This document shows, piece after piece, positions 1 to 6,280 of a stretch of 6,282 nt of DNA. The notes below the pieces were generated by a model. That model made no database searches and was not told where the DNA came from. It was given only the letters and a program-made list of their open reading frames with translations. The position numbers were made by a program, and so were the translations under genes. The stretch comes from Ectopseudomonas composti (GTDB lineage Bacteria; Pseudomonadota; Gammaproteobacteria; Pseudomonadales; Pseudomonadaceae), in the NCBI GenBank assembly GCA_946886245.1, contig CAMPIF010000270.1:1-6282 (forward strand), written 5' to 3'. The first letter of the stretch is position 1. Each line of letters opens with the position of its first letter.

Positions 1-1
1 G

Positions 2-2143
2 TGCGGCGAGCACGTCGGTGACGAAGTCCGGGTGATGGAACTGGCGGGCGCTGACGTTGATCGCCACGGTCAGCGCAGCGCGCTGCGGGTCATTGGCCCA
101 CGAGGCGAGTTGCTGGCAGGCCGTGTGCAGAATCCAGCGGCCCATGGGCAGGATCAGCCCGGTGCTTTCTGCCAGTGGGATGAACTCGCCGGGCGGCACC
201 AGACCGCGCAGTGGGTGTTGCCAGCGCACCAGCGCCTCGGCGCCGAGCAGCTCACCCCGTTCATCCACCTGCGGCTGGTAGTGCAGGAGCAGCTGAGCCT
301 CGCTCAGGGCGCGGCGCAGCTCGTGCTCCAGGGTTGCGCGGGCGGCCAGCGCCTGCTGCATGCGTGGGTCGAAGAAGCACAGGGTATTGCGCCCGGCGGC
401 CTTGGCTTCATACATGGCCAGGTCGGCGTGCTTGAGCAGCTCCTCGGGCTTGTCGTGGGGTTGCGAGAACAATGCGACACCAATGCTGGCGCTGCCGCTG
501 TGGCTGTAGCCGGGCAGCTCGAACGGTGTAGCGAGAGCGTGCAGCAGCTTTTCTGCGACATGCTCGATGGCGGCGATGGCGGCCTGAGGTTCGGGGTCGA
601 GGTTCTCCAGAGTCAGTACGAACTCATCACCGCCGAGGCGCGCCAGGCTGTCTTCGAGGCGCACCTGATTGAGCAGACGGTCGCTGACCTGTTGCAGCAG
701 CAGGTCGCCCATGTCATGGCCGAGGGTGTCATTGAGCTGCTTGAAATTGTCCAGATCGATGAACAGCAGCGCGCCCTCACGTCGACTGCGTGCACTGCGG
801 GCCAGGGCGAACTGCAGGTGTTCGAGCAGCAGGCGGCGATTGGGCAGACCGGTGAGCGCGTCGTAATAGGCGAGCTGATGGATCTGTTCGAGGTTCTTCT
901 TGTGCTCGGTGATGTCGGTGGAAATGCCGCACAAGGCGTAGATGCTGCCATCGGTCGCACGCAACGGCAGCTTCACCGAAAAGTAGGTGCGCTCGTTACG
1001 GCCGTGGCGATCACGGTTGGTTTCTTCGCTCTCGATGCGCTCGCCAGCCAGTACGCGTTGGTCGTTGAGGCCCAGTGCTTGCGCCGTGTCGCTGTCGAAG
1101 AAGTCGGCGTCGGTGCGGCCGATGACCTGCTCGGCGCTGCGCTCGAACAGGTCGCAGACCTTGCGATTGGCGTACTGATAACGCAGTTGTGGGTCCTTGA
1201 TGTAGATATGCGCCTCGACGCTGTCGAGGATGGTATTGAGGCGCTCCTCGCTGGTCTTGAGGTGTCGGGTCTTGTCCGCGACCTGGCGGCGCAACAGCAG
1301 GCTGCCGCCAATGGCCAGTGTCAGCAGCGTCGCGAGCAGCGCCAGGCCCCACCAGAACAGGATGGGAACGCTGCGCTGCGGCGGCGCGCCGCTCCAGCGC
1401 TGCAGCACCTGAAAGTAGGTGGAGCCGGGTGCTGATTGCCAGCTTTGCAGGTGCTGGTCGATGGCGCTGAGCAGCTCGCCGTTGGCGCCCTTGCGCGTGG
1501 CGTAGAACAGCTGTGCGGGCTGGAACATGATCGGTGTCGCGCTCAGGCGGTAGTCGGCGGCGTGATAGTCACCGAACAGCTGATTGGCCACCACGGCATC
1601 GGCCTGTTCGGCAAGCACCATGGCAAAGCCCTGGCTCAGGTCGCTGAGCGGAATCAGCTGCGCCTGCAGGCCGAAGCTGTCGAGCAGGCTCTGCAGATAC
1701 TGGTATTGAATCGACCCCTCCAGGGCGGCGATACGCAGGTCGCGCAGGTCAAGCACACTCTGCAGGTGCAGCTCTTCGTGGCTGTACAACTGCGACCAAC
1801 TGAATAGCGAAGGCACCTGGTGGAAGTCCATCAGTTGTGCGCGTTCTTCGCTGAAGGCGACGTCCGGCAGCAGATCGATCTCGCCGTCCTGCAGCATCTG
1901 CAGACATTGCTGCCAGGCGCAGGGCACTGTCTGCAGCTGCCAGCGCTCCTCGTTGGCAATGGCCTGCAGCAGTTCACCGAGAATGCCCGATGGCTGTGCG
2001 TTGGCATCGGCAAAGATCTTTGGCTCGTTGGCGTATACACCGACCCTGACCGTGCGTGTCTCTGCGGCAATGTTCCAGGCGCAGCCCAGCAGGCAAAAGC
2101 ACAGCAGCAGGTGAACGAGGCGGGGTGAAGAGAGCGGCTTCAT
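2..2143 (-). CDS. Periplasmic-sensing PAS-GGDEF-EAL cyclic-di-GMP protein (C-terminus outside window)
   Basis: I translated 714 codons without a stop; the frame leaves the window at the left edge inside the EAL domain, so perhaps 130-150 residues are missing. Order: hydrophobic N-terminus (about 1-27), periplasmic SBP_bac_3-type ligand-binding domain (about 31-250), membrane helix (about 258-284), PAS with PAC-like end (about 300-412), GGDEF (about 424-590), EAL from about 604. The GGDEF motif (504-508) is intact and the inhibitory I-site RLED (495-498) sits exactly five residues before it. EALVRW (636-641) and INVS with its metal-binding Asn (N696) are intact, so both cyclase and phosphodiesterase activity are possible; the catalytic end of EAL cannot be seen. 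C75 and C80 (CAWQQC) could form a periplasmic disulfide. I chose ATG 2143 because it places the signal sequence at the N-terminus; an in-frame ATG at 2161 adds six residues. Neither has a strong Shine-Dalgarno. It likely couples a periplasmic solute signal to c-di-GMP; the ligand is unknown. Confidence 0.93.
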   Translation of the reverse strand, partial: MKPLSSPRLVHLLLCFCLLGCAWNIAAETRTVRVGVYANEPKIFADANAQPSGILGELLQAIANEERWQLQTVPCAWQQCLQMLQDGEIDLLPDVAFSEERAQLMDFHQVPSLFSWSQLYSHEELHLQSVLDLRDLRIAALEGSIQYQYLQSLLDSFGLQAQLIPLSDLSQGFAMVLAEQADAVVANQLFGDYHAADYRLSATPIMFQPAQLFYATRKGANGELLSAIDQHLQSWQSAPGSTYFQVLQRWSGAPPQRSVPILFWWGLALLATLLTLAIGGSLLLRRQVADKTRHLKTSEERLNTILDSVEAHIYIKDPQLRYQYANRKVCDLFERSAEQVIGRTDADFFDSDTAQALGLNDQRVLAGERIESEETNRDRHGRNERTYFSVKLPLRATDGSIYALCGISTDITEHKKNLEQIHQLAYYDALTGLPNRRLLLEHLQFALARSARSRREGALLFIDLDNFKQLNDTLGHDMGDLLLQQVSDRLLNQVRLEDSLARLGGDEFVLTLENLDPEPQAAIAAIEHVAEKLLHALATPFELPGYSHSGSASIGVALFSQPHDKPEELLKHADLAMYEAKAAGRNTLCFFDPRMQQALAARATLEHELRRALSEAQLLLHYQPQVDERGELLGAEALVRWQHPLRGLVPPGEFIPLAESTGLILPMGRWILHTACQQLASWANDPQRAALTVAINVSARQFHHPDFVTDVLAA

Positions 2144-2230
2144 GCGCGGGTCGACTTCCATGGGCAAAGTTCCAGCAACCTGTTCTGCAGTATGGCCGCC
2201 TATGCCGAGTATGCGAGCTCAGGACGGTGC

Positions 2231-2842
2231 TCAGTCGGCCCAGCCGCGATAGACGTGGGTCATGGGCCTGGGCCCCTTCAGGTAGCCGGTATCCAGCTGG
2301 CGGATATGAAAACCACCGGCGCTGATCAGCGCGGGTATGTCACGGTCCAGGTGGCAGCCGCCGGCCAGCGGCTTCCACAGAGGGGTGAGACGGCGTTGCC
2401 AGCGCACCACCGGCAGGTCGGGTGCCAGGCCGTGTTCGCAGAACAACAGACGGCCGCCGGGTTTCAGCACCCGGCGCATTTCGCCCAGGGCGGCCACCGC
2501 ATCGGGGATGGTGCACAGGGTGAAGGTGCAGACGATATCGTCGAAGCTGGCGTCTTCAGCCTGAATCTGGCCCAGTTCCAGGGCGATCATTTCCACCGGC
2601 ACCTGGCAGCGCGCGGCGCGGTCGCGGGCCAGGCGCTGCATGTCGGCGGACGGGTCGACGCCGACGACCAGCTCGACCCGCTGCGGATCGTAGAAACTCA
2701 GGTTGAGACCGCTGCCGATGCCGATTTCCAGCACCCGTCCCTTGGCCAGCGGCACGATCTGCGAGCGTGCCTTCATGACCGCGCCCATGCCGCAGGCGAA
2801 ATCGATCAGATGCGGCAGCACATGGCGGTCATAGAGGCCCAT
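2231..2842 (-). CDS. Class I SAM-dependent methyltransferase (UbiE/METTL7-like)
   Basis: A 203-residue soluble protein with a complete Rossmann methyltransferase core. The SAM-binding motif I is VLEIGIGSGL (37-46), the acidic residue ending strand 2 is D63 in GVDPS, strand 4 carries DDIVCTFTLCTIPD (101-114), and RVLKPGGRLLFCEHG (124-138) is the typical post-strand motif of Methyltransf_11/UbiE-like enzymes. The C-terminal part (RRLTPLWKPLAGGCHLDRD, about 150-168, then a GGF segment) resembles the METTL7/thiol methyltransferase-like group more than quinone methylases, but that is from memory of the family. The methyl acceptor cannot be deduced. The start is only 3 bp after the stop of the preceding small gene, so it is probably translated from the same transcript. 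It is the last gene of the cluster; 87 bp separate it from the c-di-GMP gene. Confidence 0.9.
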   Translation of the reverse strand: MGLYDRHVLPHLIDFACGMGAVMKARSQIVPLAKGRVLEIGIGSGLNLSFYDPQRVELVVGVDPSADMQRLARDRAARCQVPVEMIALELGQIQAEDASFDDIVCTFTLCTIPDAVAALGEMRRVLKPGGRLLFCEHGLAPDLPVVRWQRRLTPLWKPLAGGCHLDRDIPALISAGGFHIRQLDTGYLKGPRPMTHVYRGWAD

Positions 2843-2845
2843 GGT

Positions 2846-3187
2846 TCAGGCTTCGTCTTGTTCGACGTCGTCATCGTTGTCGCCGCGATAGGCCGCGAAG
2901 CACTTGAGGCTGTGGCTCACCTCGTTGCCTTCGATGAGCCAGCTGTCATCCGCTTCGCTGTACCGCGCGGCCTGCACCGAAGCCAGGGAAAACTTCCACA
3001 GGCGGCGTTCGCGGCCATCGATGCAGTGCACCTGCAGCAGGGGTTTGGCAGAGCTGTCGCTGCCCGCCGTACCGGCGCTGATCTGCGCCAGCAATTCGGT
3101 GTCGAGGTCGAACTGCCAGGCATACAGACCATCGATCTCCAGCATGTCGGCGTCTTGCAGGGCCTCGATCAGGCTTGTCGGTTTCAT
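2846..3187 (-). CDS. Small acidic protein of unknown function (possibly DUF5629-like)
   Basis: A 113-residue protein with no signal peptide or membrane segment and an acidic tail (GDNDDDVEQDEA). It starts MKPTSLIEALQDADMLEIDGL, has Trp/Phe-rich strands (YAWQFDLD; RRLWKFSLASVQAA) and looks like a small compact beta-rich fold. I do not recognise a function. It may correspond to the Pseudomonas-restricted DUF5629 family, but I recall this only loosely. I chose ATG 3187 because GGTGA lies a few bases upstream; a GTG at 3199 in the same frame would add four residues (initiator, Gly, Asp, Ala). The gene lies 16 bp after the SDR gene stop and 3 bp before the methyltransferase start, so it is most likely co-translated with them. 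Conservation next to these enzymes would be the best clue to its role. Confidence 0.78.
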   Translation of the reverse strand: MKPTSLIEALQDADMLEIDGLYAWQFDLDTELLAQISAGTAGSDSSAKPLLQVHCIDGRERRLWKFSLASVQAARYSEADDSWLIEGNEVSHSLKCFAAYRGDNDDDVEQDEA

Positions 3188-3203
3188 CGCATCACCCACG
3201 GCA

Positions 3204-3845
3204 TCAGCGCCCCAGGCGGCGCAGGTCGGAAGACTCTATCACGCGCACGCCGTCTTCCTCTTCCAGAGCCAGGCGCCACAATGCGCGGGCCAGGGCGCAG
3301 GCGTCGATGCCCCGGTACTTGCCCGGCAGCCAACGCAGCAGCGGGGCTGCCAGACGCTCGCCGAGACGAAATTCGTGCCGTGCACCGAGCAGCAGCGACG
3401 GGCGGGCGATGGTCAGTTGCGGCCAGTCCATGGCTTTCAGCGCCGCTTCGGTCTCGCCCTTGATGCGGTTGTAGAACACCTTTGATCCGGGGTTGGCGCC
3501 CAGGGCGCTGATCACCACCAGATGCCGTGCGCCCAGCTCGCGAGCGCGGCGAGCGAAGGCCAGCACCAGGTCATGGTCGACGGCGCGGAAGGCTTCCTGC
3601 GAGCCGGCCTGCTTGAGGGTGCTGCCCAGGCAGCAGAAAGCGGTATCGACCTGGCCGGACAATTGCGGCAGCAGCGCTTGCAGCTCGCCCACCGGGTTCT
3701 CCAGATGCGGGTGCGTGGCCAGCGGCCGGCGGGTAGGCGCCAGCACGCGGGCGACCGTCGGCTCGCTGAGCAGGCGGTCGAGCAGGTGTTCACCGGTGAG
3801 TCCGGTGGCGCCTGCGAGAAGGATGTGCTGCGGGGTCAGGTACAT
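3204..3845 (-). CDS. Atypical SDR / NAD(P)-binding Rossmann protein (HTATIP2/TIP30-like)
   Basis: A 213-residue protein with an N-terminal dinucleotide-binding signature GATGLTG (12-18, the GxxGxxG pattern), RVLAPTRRP after strand 2, and [16 protein letters not shown] (67-82) at the position where NmrA/TIP30-like proteins contact the cofactor. [25 protein letters not shown] (109-133) carries S113 and a YxxxK pair (Y125, K129), the usual SDR catalytic residues, then IARPSLLLG (147-154). Its length, about 210, matches bacterial oxidoreductases of the HTATIP2 type and is shorter than sugar epimerases. The substrate is unknown. ATG 3845 is preceded by a purine-rich AAGAGA at suitable distance. 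It is the first gene of a compact cluster with the small acidic protein and the methyltransferase. The leader runs from the repeat at 3880-3954. Confidence 0.9.
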   Translation of the reverse strand: MYLTPQHILLAGATGLTGEHLLDRLLSEPTVARVLAPTRRPLATHPHLENPVGELQALLPQLSGQVDTAFCCLGSTLKQAGSQEAFRAVDHDLVLAFARRARELGARHLVVISALGANPGSKVFYNRIKGETEAALKAMDWPQLTIARPSLLLGARHEFRLGERLAAPLLRWLPGKYRGIDACALARALWRLALEEEDGVRVIESSDLRRLGR

Positions 3846-3862
3846 GCAGTGTTCTCTTGTCC

Positions 3863-3891
3863 GTTACAGTTCAGCTTAACAGGCTGTTGAA
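3863..3891 (-). promoter_or_regulatory. Weak sigma-70-like promoter candidate for the SDR cluster
   Basis: Reading the minus strand, TTCAAC (3886-3891) and TGTAAC (3863-3868) are separated by 17 bases, 18 bp upstream of the SDR start codon. The -10 matches the consensus at four of six positions but the -35 only at three of six. The -35 would lie inside the terminal arm of the repeat. This is pattern matching only and other promoter positions are possible. Confidence 0.2.
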
Positions 3892-3954
3892 AAACTACCT
3901 CGGCTTTGGCCTCCTGCATCCATGCACTCGTCGCCTACGATTTTCAATGGCCTT
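3880..3954 (-). repeat. 75-bp MITE/REP-like repeat, copy 1
   Basis: This intergenic element is about 84% identical (63 of 75 positions, no gaps, counted by eye) to the copy at 5761-5835 and in the same orientation. The arms are degenerate inverted repeats: CAGGCTGTTGAAAA at one end pairs with the complement of TTTTCAATGGCCTT at the other, 11 of 14 positions. A 26-bp core (3901-3926) is identical in both copies and contains the small palindrome TGCATCCATGCA. The outer edge lies directly against the stop codon (3955-3957) of the MORN lipoprotein gene. It resembles non-coding palindromic repeats found between genes in Pseudomonas; no transposase is encoded. In RNA it could fold and attenuate readthrough from the lipoprotein gene into the SDR cluster. 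The strand given is nominal. Confidence 0.85.
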
Positions 3955-5679
3955 TTAGTCCGTTGCCGGACCGCTGGCCACGGCGCTGAGCGCACGCTCG
4001 GCCTGGCTCTGGCGCAGGTTGCGCCAGTGCTGGAGTACGCCGCGCGGCGCCCAGATCTGCGGTTCGGAAGGTTCGAAACCGTCGCTCTGCTCACGCTCGG
4101 CGACGCGCTCCTTGGCCAGTTCGAAGGCCCGTTCGAGGTTGTCGGTCTCGCCGAGGGCCTCGGCGAACAGGGCCCGTCCGAAGTAGGTGAAGTCGTTTTC
4201 CTCGCTGCAGCCGAAGGACACGCGATCGGCGCGCGCGGCGGTCATCACCAGGGTCTTCTCGTCTTTCAGTGGCGGGATGAAGCCGCCGGAATAGCAGGCA
4301 GAGATCACCACCACCTTGCTGCGCTGCTTGAGCGGGGCGAGCAGGGCGGCCAGCTCGCTGGCGGGCAGGTCGGCCAGTTGCAGGCGGGGCTGATCGAGAT
4401 TGAGCTCGTGACGGCGCGAGCCGTGGCTGGTCAGGTAGATGAAGACCAGGTCTTCTTCGCCACTGCGTTCGGCCAGCGCCTGCACCGCGCGGGTGAGATT
4501 CTCGCGGGTGGCCAGTGGGCGGTCGGCGAGATGGTCGCGATGGTTGATCAGGCTGATGTTGCCATAGGCGCCGAAGCGCTCGCGCATCAGCCGGCTGACG
4601 TAGTCGGCCTCGCGCATGAATACGCTTTGCTTGCCGTCGCCGGCCAGGGTCAGCGCATACAGCTCGCGCGCCGGGGTCGAGGCTGGAATCGCGGCGATGG
4701 CTGCCTCGAGCAGGTGCCCCTGCTGCAGCAGGCCCAGCTCGAGGCTGTCGGGCAGTACCTGGCCCTGTTCGTCACGCACCAGGCGGCCGTGTTGCCAGGT
4801 GCCGGACTGGCGGCTGCCGTCGGCCAGAGTCAGGGTGCCTGCGCCGCTGTACTCGCCCCCCGAGAAATGCCCTCGGTAGGCGCTGCCATCGGTCAGGGTG
4901 AGCAGGCCTTCGCCTTCGTACTGCCAGTCGGCGAATTCACCGAGGTAGCGGGTGCCTGCGCCGTCGGTGTATTCACCGGGGCCCTGCATCACGCCCTCGA
5001 TGAACTCCCCGGCCCAGGTTTCGCCGCTGGCGCTCTGGTAGCGGCCCTTGCCGTGGAATTCGTCATTCTGGAAACCGCCGCTGTAGTTGTCGCCATCGGC
5101 GTTGTGGTAGCTGCCCTGGCCACTGAGCAGCCCTTGAGCGAACACGCCGCTGTACTGGTTGCCATAGGCATCGCTGCGCACGCCCTGGCCTTCTGGCTGA
5201 CCCTTGACGAACTGGCCCTGGAAGCTGCTGCCGTCGGCCATCTCCAGTTTGCCCAGACCGTGGAAGCGATCATTGAGAAAATCGCCCTGATAGCGCTGGC
5301 CGCCCTGTTCGAGCAAGCCTGCGCCACTGAAACGGTTGCGTTCGAAACCACCCTGATAGCGACTGCCATCGCTGTAGGTCAGGGTGCCCTGGCCATGGAA
5401 CATGCCTTGGTGGAACTCGCCCAGGTAGTGTTCGCCACCAGGGCCTTGCCATTCGCCGCTGCCTTCGAGCATGCCGTCCTTGAACTGGCCGACGAACCAG
5501 CTGCCGTTGCGGTAGTCCAGACGCCCCGGGCCCTGCAATAACCCATCGACTATCTCGCCGCGATACTGGCCACCGTCCGGCAGCGTGGCATTGGCCGGCA
5601 GCAGCGGGCGTGCTTCCTCGCAACCGGCGAGCAGCAGGGACAGGCAAAGAGGCAGTAGGCGCAGGGCGAGGGGATTCAT
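3955..5679 (-). CDS. MORN-repeat lipoprotein with C-terminal peptidase C13 (caspase-fold) domain
   Basis: A 574-residue protein. The N-terminus MNPLALRLLPLCLSLLLAGC ends in a lipobox (L17-A-G-C20), predicting a lipid-anchored envelope protein with E21 at +2, so no Asp inner-membrane retention signal. About 11 MORN repeats plus a degenerate half follow, beginning near residues 39, 62, 85, 108, 130, 153, 176, 199, 222, 245, 268 and 291: a 23-residue period with one 22-residue unit. Each has the form Y-x-G-x-F-x-x-x-x-x-x-G-x-G. A linker (about 300-350) leads to a peptidase C13 domain (about 350-545): LVFIYLTSHGS with candidate catalytic H419, KVVVISACYSGGF with candidate C462, then LVMTAARADRVSFGC and NDFTYFG, typical of bacterial C13 proteins related to legumain/Gpi8. 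I chose ATG 5679 because it starts the signal peptide; ATG 5721 would bury it behind 14 residues. Function and substrate are unknown. It stands alone between two direct repeat copies. Confidence 0.93.
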   Translation of the reverse strand: MNPLALRLLPLCLSLLLAGCEEARPLLPANATLPDGGQYRGEIVDGLLQGPGRLDYRNGSWFVGQFKDGMLEGSGEWQGPGGEHYLGEFHQGMFHGQGTLTYSDGSRYQGGFERNRFSGAGLLEQGGQRYQGDFLNDRFHGLGKLEMADGSSFQGQFVKGQPEGQGVRSDAYGNQYSGVFAQGLLSGQGSYHNADGDNYSGGFQNDEFHGKGRYQSASGETWAGEFIEGVMQGPGEYTDGAGTRYLGEFADWQYEGEGLLTLTDGSAYRGHFSGGEYSGAGTLTLADGSRQSGTWQHGRLVRDEQGQVLPDSLELGLLQQGHLLEAAIAAIPASTPARELYALTLAGDGKQSVFMREADYVSRLMRERFGAYGNISLINHRDHLADRPLATRENLTRAVQALAERSGEEDLVFIYLTSHGSRRHELNLDQPRLQLADLPASELAALLAPLKQRSKVVVISACYSGGFIPPLKDEKTLVMTAARADRVSFGCSEENDFTYFGRALFAEALGETDNLERAFELAKERVAEREQSDGFEPSEPQIWAPRGVLQHWRNLRQSQAERALSAVASGPATD

Positions 5680-5716
5680 GACGGACGTCCAGGTCGGTGC
5701 TTTGTCCGCAGTATGC

Positions 5717-5736
5717 CGCAAGCCTGGACGCTTGCG
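5717..5736. promoter_or_regulatory. 7-bp perfect inverted repeat in the leader of the MORN-C13 gene
   Basis: CGCAAGC (5717-5723) and GCTTGCG (5730-5736) form a perfect inverted repeat around a six-base centre, 37 bp upstream of the chosen start codon. It could be an operator half-site pair or a small RNA hairpin in the 5' leader. It could also be chance in GC-rich DNA. No convincing -35/-10 pair was found around it, although CATACT just downstream on the minus strand is a possible -10. Confidence 0.25.
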
Positions 5737-5760
5737 CTGCCGAGTCGCACGCTTTGCTAT

Positions 5761-5835
5761 CAGGCCGTTGAAAAATTACCCCGGCTTTGGCCTCCTGCAT
5801 CCATGCAGTGGTCACCCAGGTTCTTCAACGGCCTG
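5761..5835 (-). repeat. 75-bp MITE/REP-like repeat, copy 2
   Basis: This is the better preserved copy. The ends are perfect 12-bp terminal inverted repeats, CAGGCCGTTGAA (5761-5772) and TTCAACGGCCTG (5824-5835), extendable to 14 of 15. Inside lies the 26-bp core (5782-5807) shared exactly with copy 1, including CTGCATCCATGCAG, a 6-bp stem with a 2-base centre. The element therefore could extrude as a cruciform or fold as a long hairpin in RNA. It sits in the gap between the hydratase stop and the lipoprotein gene, without coding potential of its own; frames crossing it give only a short MDAGGQSRG-type peptide that recurs in both copies. The family name and genome copy number cannot be told from one window. 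Confidence 0.88.
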
Positions 5836-5849
5836 TAAGGGGGAAGGTT

Positions 5850-5879
5850 CCCGCTCCGACGGCTGCCGCCGGAAACGGG
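5850..5879 (-). terminator. Possible terminator hairpin after the hydratase gene
   Basis: Shortly after the hydratase stop, the minus strand reads CCCG, TCC and GGC blocks followed by GCC, GGA and CGGG blocks, which can pair into an imperfect GC-rich stem with a bulge. There is no clear T-run after it, so an intrinsic terminator is uncertain. The repeat just downstream may add a second hairpin. Confidence 0.3.
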
Positions 5880-5890
5880 GCTGGCGGGGG

Positions 5891-6280
5891 TCAGACGAAG
5901 CAGAGGGTCAGCGGTTCGGCGATATAGGCCGGCTTTTCCTGGCCTTCGATCTCCAGTACGGCGCGGGCCTTGAGCAGCCACTGGCCGGGGTTCTTCTCGG
6001 TGGCGTCGGTCAGGGTCACCGTCAGACGCACCTTGGCGTCAACCTTGACCGGCTGGATGAAACGCACGCTGTCGAGGCCGTAATTGACCGCCATCTTCAG
6101 GCCCTGCGGCATGATCATGATGCCTTCCATCAGCATCGGCACCAGCGACAGCGAGAGGAAGCCGTGGGCGATGGTGGTGCCGAAGGGGGTCAGCTTGGCC
6201 TTTTCCGGGTCGACATGGATGAACTGGTGGTCGCCGGTGCACTCGGCGAACTGATTGATGCGCTGCTGGTCGATGGTCAG
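5891..6280 (-). CDS. MaoC-like (R)-specific enoyl-CoA hydratase (N-terminus outside window)
   Basis: The visible 129 codons and stop are the C-terminal part of a hot-dog-fold MaoC dehydratase; the gene enters from the right edge. The hydratase-2 signature is present: FAECTGDHQFIHVDPEKA at visible residues 11-28, with the catalytic Asp (D17) and His (H22) spaced by five as in PhaJ enzymes, then TPFGTTIAHGFLSLSL (31-46), typical of this group. The chain ends PLTLCFV. Full-length family members are about 150 residues, so roughly 20-25 are missing; an internal ATG at 6142 is not the start because it would remove the active site. Enzymes of this group hydrate trans-2-enoyl-CoA to (R)-3-hydroxyacyl-CoA, linking beta-oxidation to polyhydroxyalkanoate or related pools. 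Which PhaJ-type paralogue this is, and its chain-length preference, cannot be told. No pha synthase or beta-oxidation gene is visible nearby. Confidence 0.93.
   Translation of the reverse strand: MTIDQQRINQFAECTGDHQFIHVDPEKAKLTPFGTTIAHGFLSLSLVPMLMEGIMIMPQGLKMAVNYGLDSVRFIQPVKVDAKVRLTVTLTDATEKNPGQWLLKARAVLEIEGQEKPAYIAEPLTLCFV

Noticed and set aside
32..1435. 467-residue plus-strand open frame
   Set aside because: It is the antisense of the PAS-GGDEF-EAL gene, which has clear domain motifs on the minus strand. The translation has no recognisable domain and is Gln/Ala/Val-rich, as expected of a GC-rich shadow frame.
2144..2230. Terminator or promoter between the methyltransferase and the c-di-GMP gene
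   Set aside because: Only a 4-bp GAGC/GCTC pair and weak CATACT hexamers were found. Nothing stands out from chance, so the relation of the two transcripts is left open.
2192..3463. 423-residue plus-strand open frame
   Set aside because: It overlaps three minus-strand genes in antisense, all of which have family motifs or tight operon spacing.
3876..4094. Small minus-strand frame ending in an MDAGGQSRG-type peptide (a similar one occurs at 5760-5981)
   Set aside because: The shared peptide is just the translation of the 75-bp repeat's core in both copies. It has no independent coding evidence and overlaps real genes in another frame.
3922..5541. 539-residue plus-strand open frame
   Set aside because: It is antisense to the MORN-C13 gene. 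Its apparent periodicity simply mirrors the MORN repeats on the other strand.
3955..5679. Tandem DNA repeat or CRISPR-like array suggested by the periodic sequence
   Set aside because: The periodicity is 69 bp in frame and matches 23-residue MORN protein repeats. The units are diverged at DNA level with no constant repeat and variable spacers.
5680..5721. Upstream ATG adding 14 residues to the lipoprotein
   Set aside because: It would place a polar segment before the signal peptide and lipobox. The ATG at 5679 gives a standard lipoprotein signal sequence.
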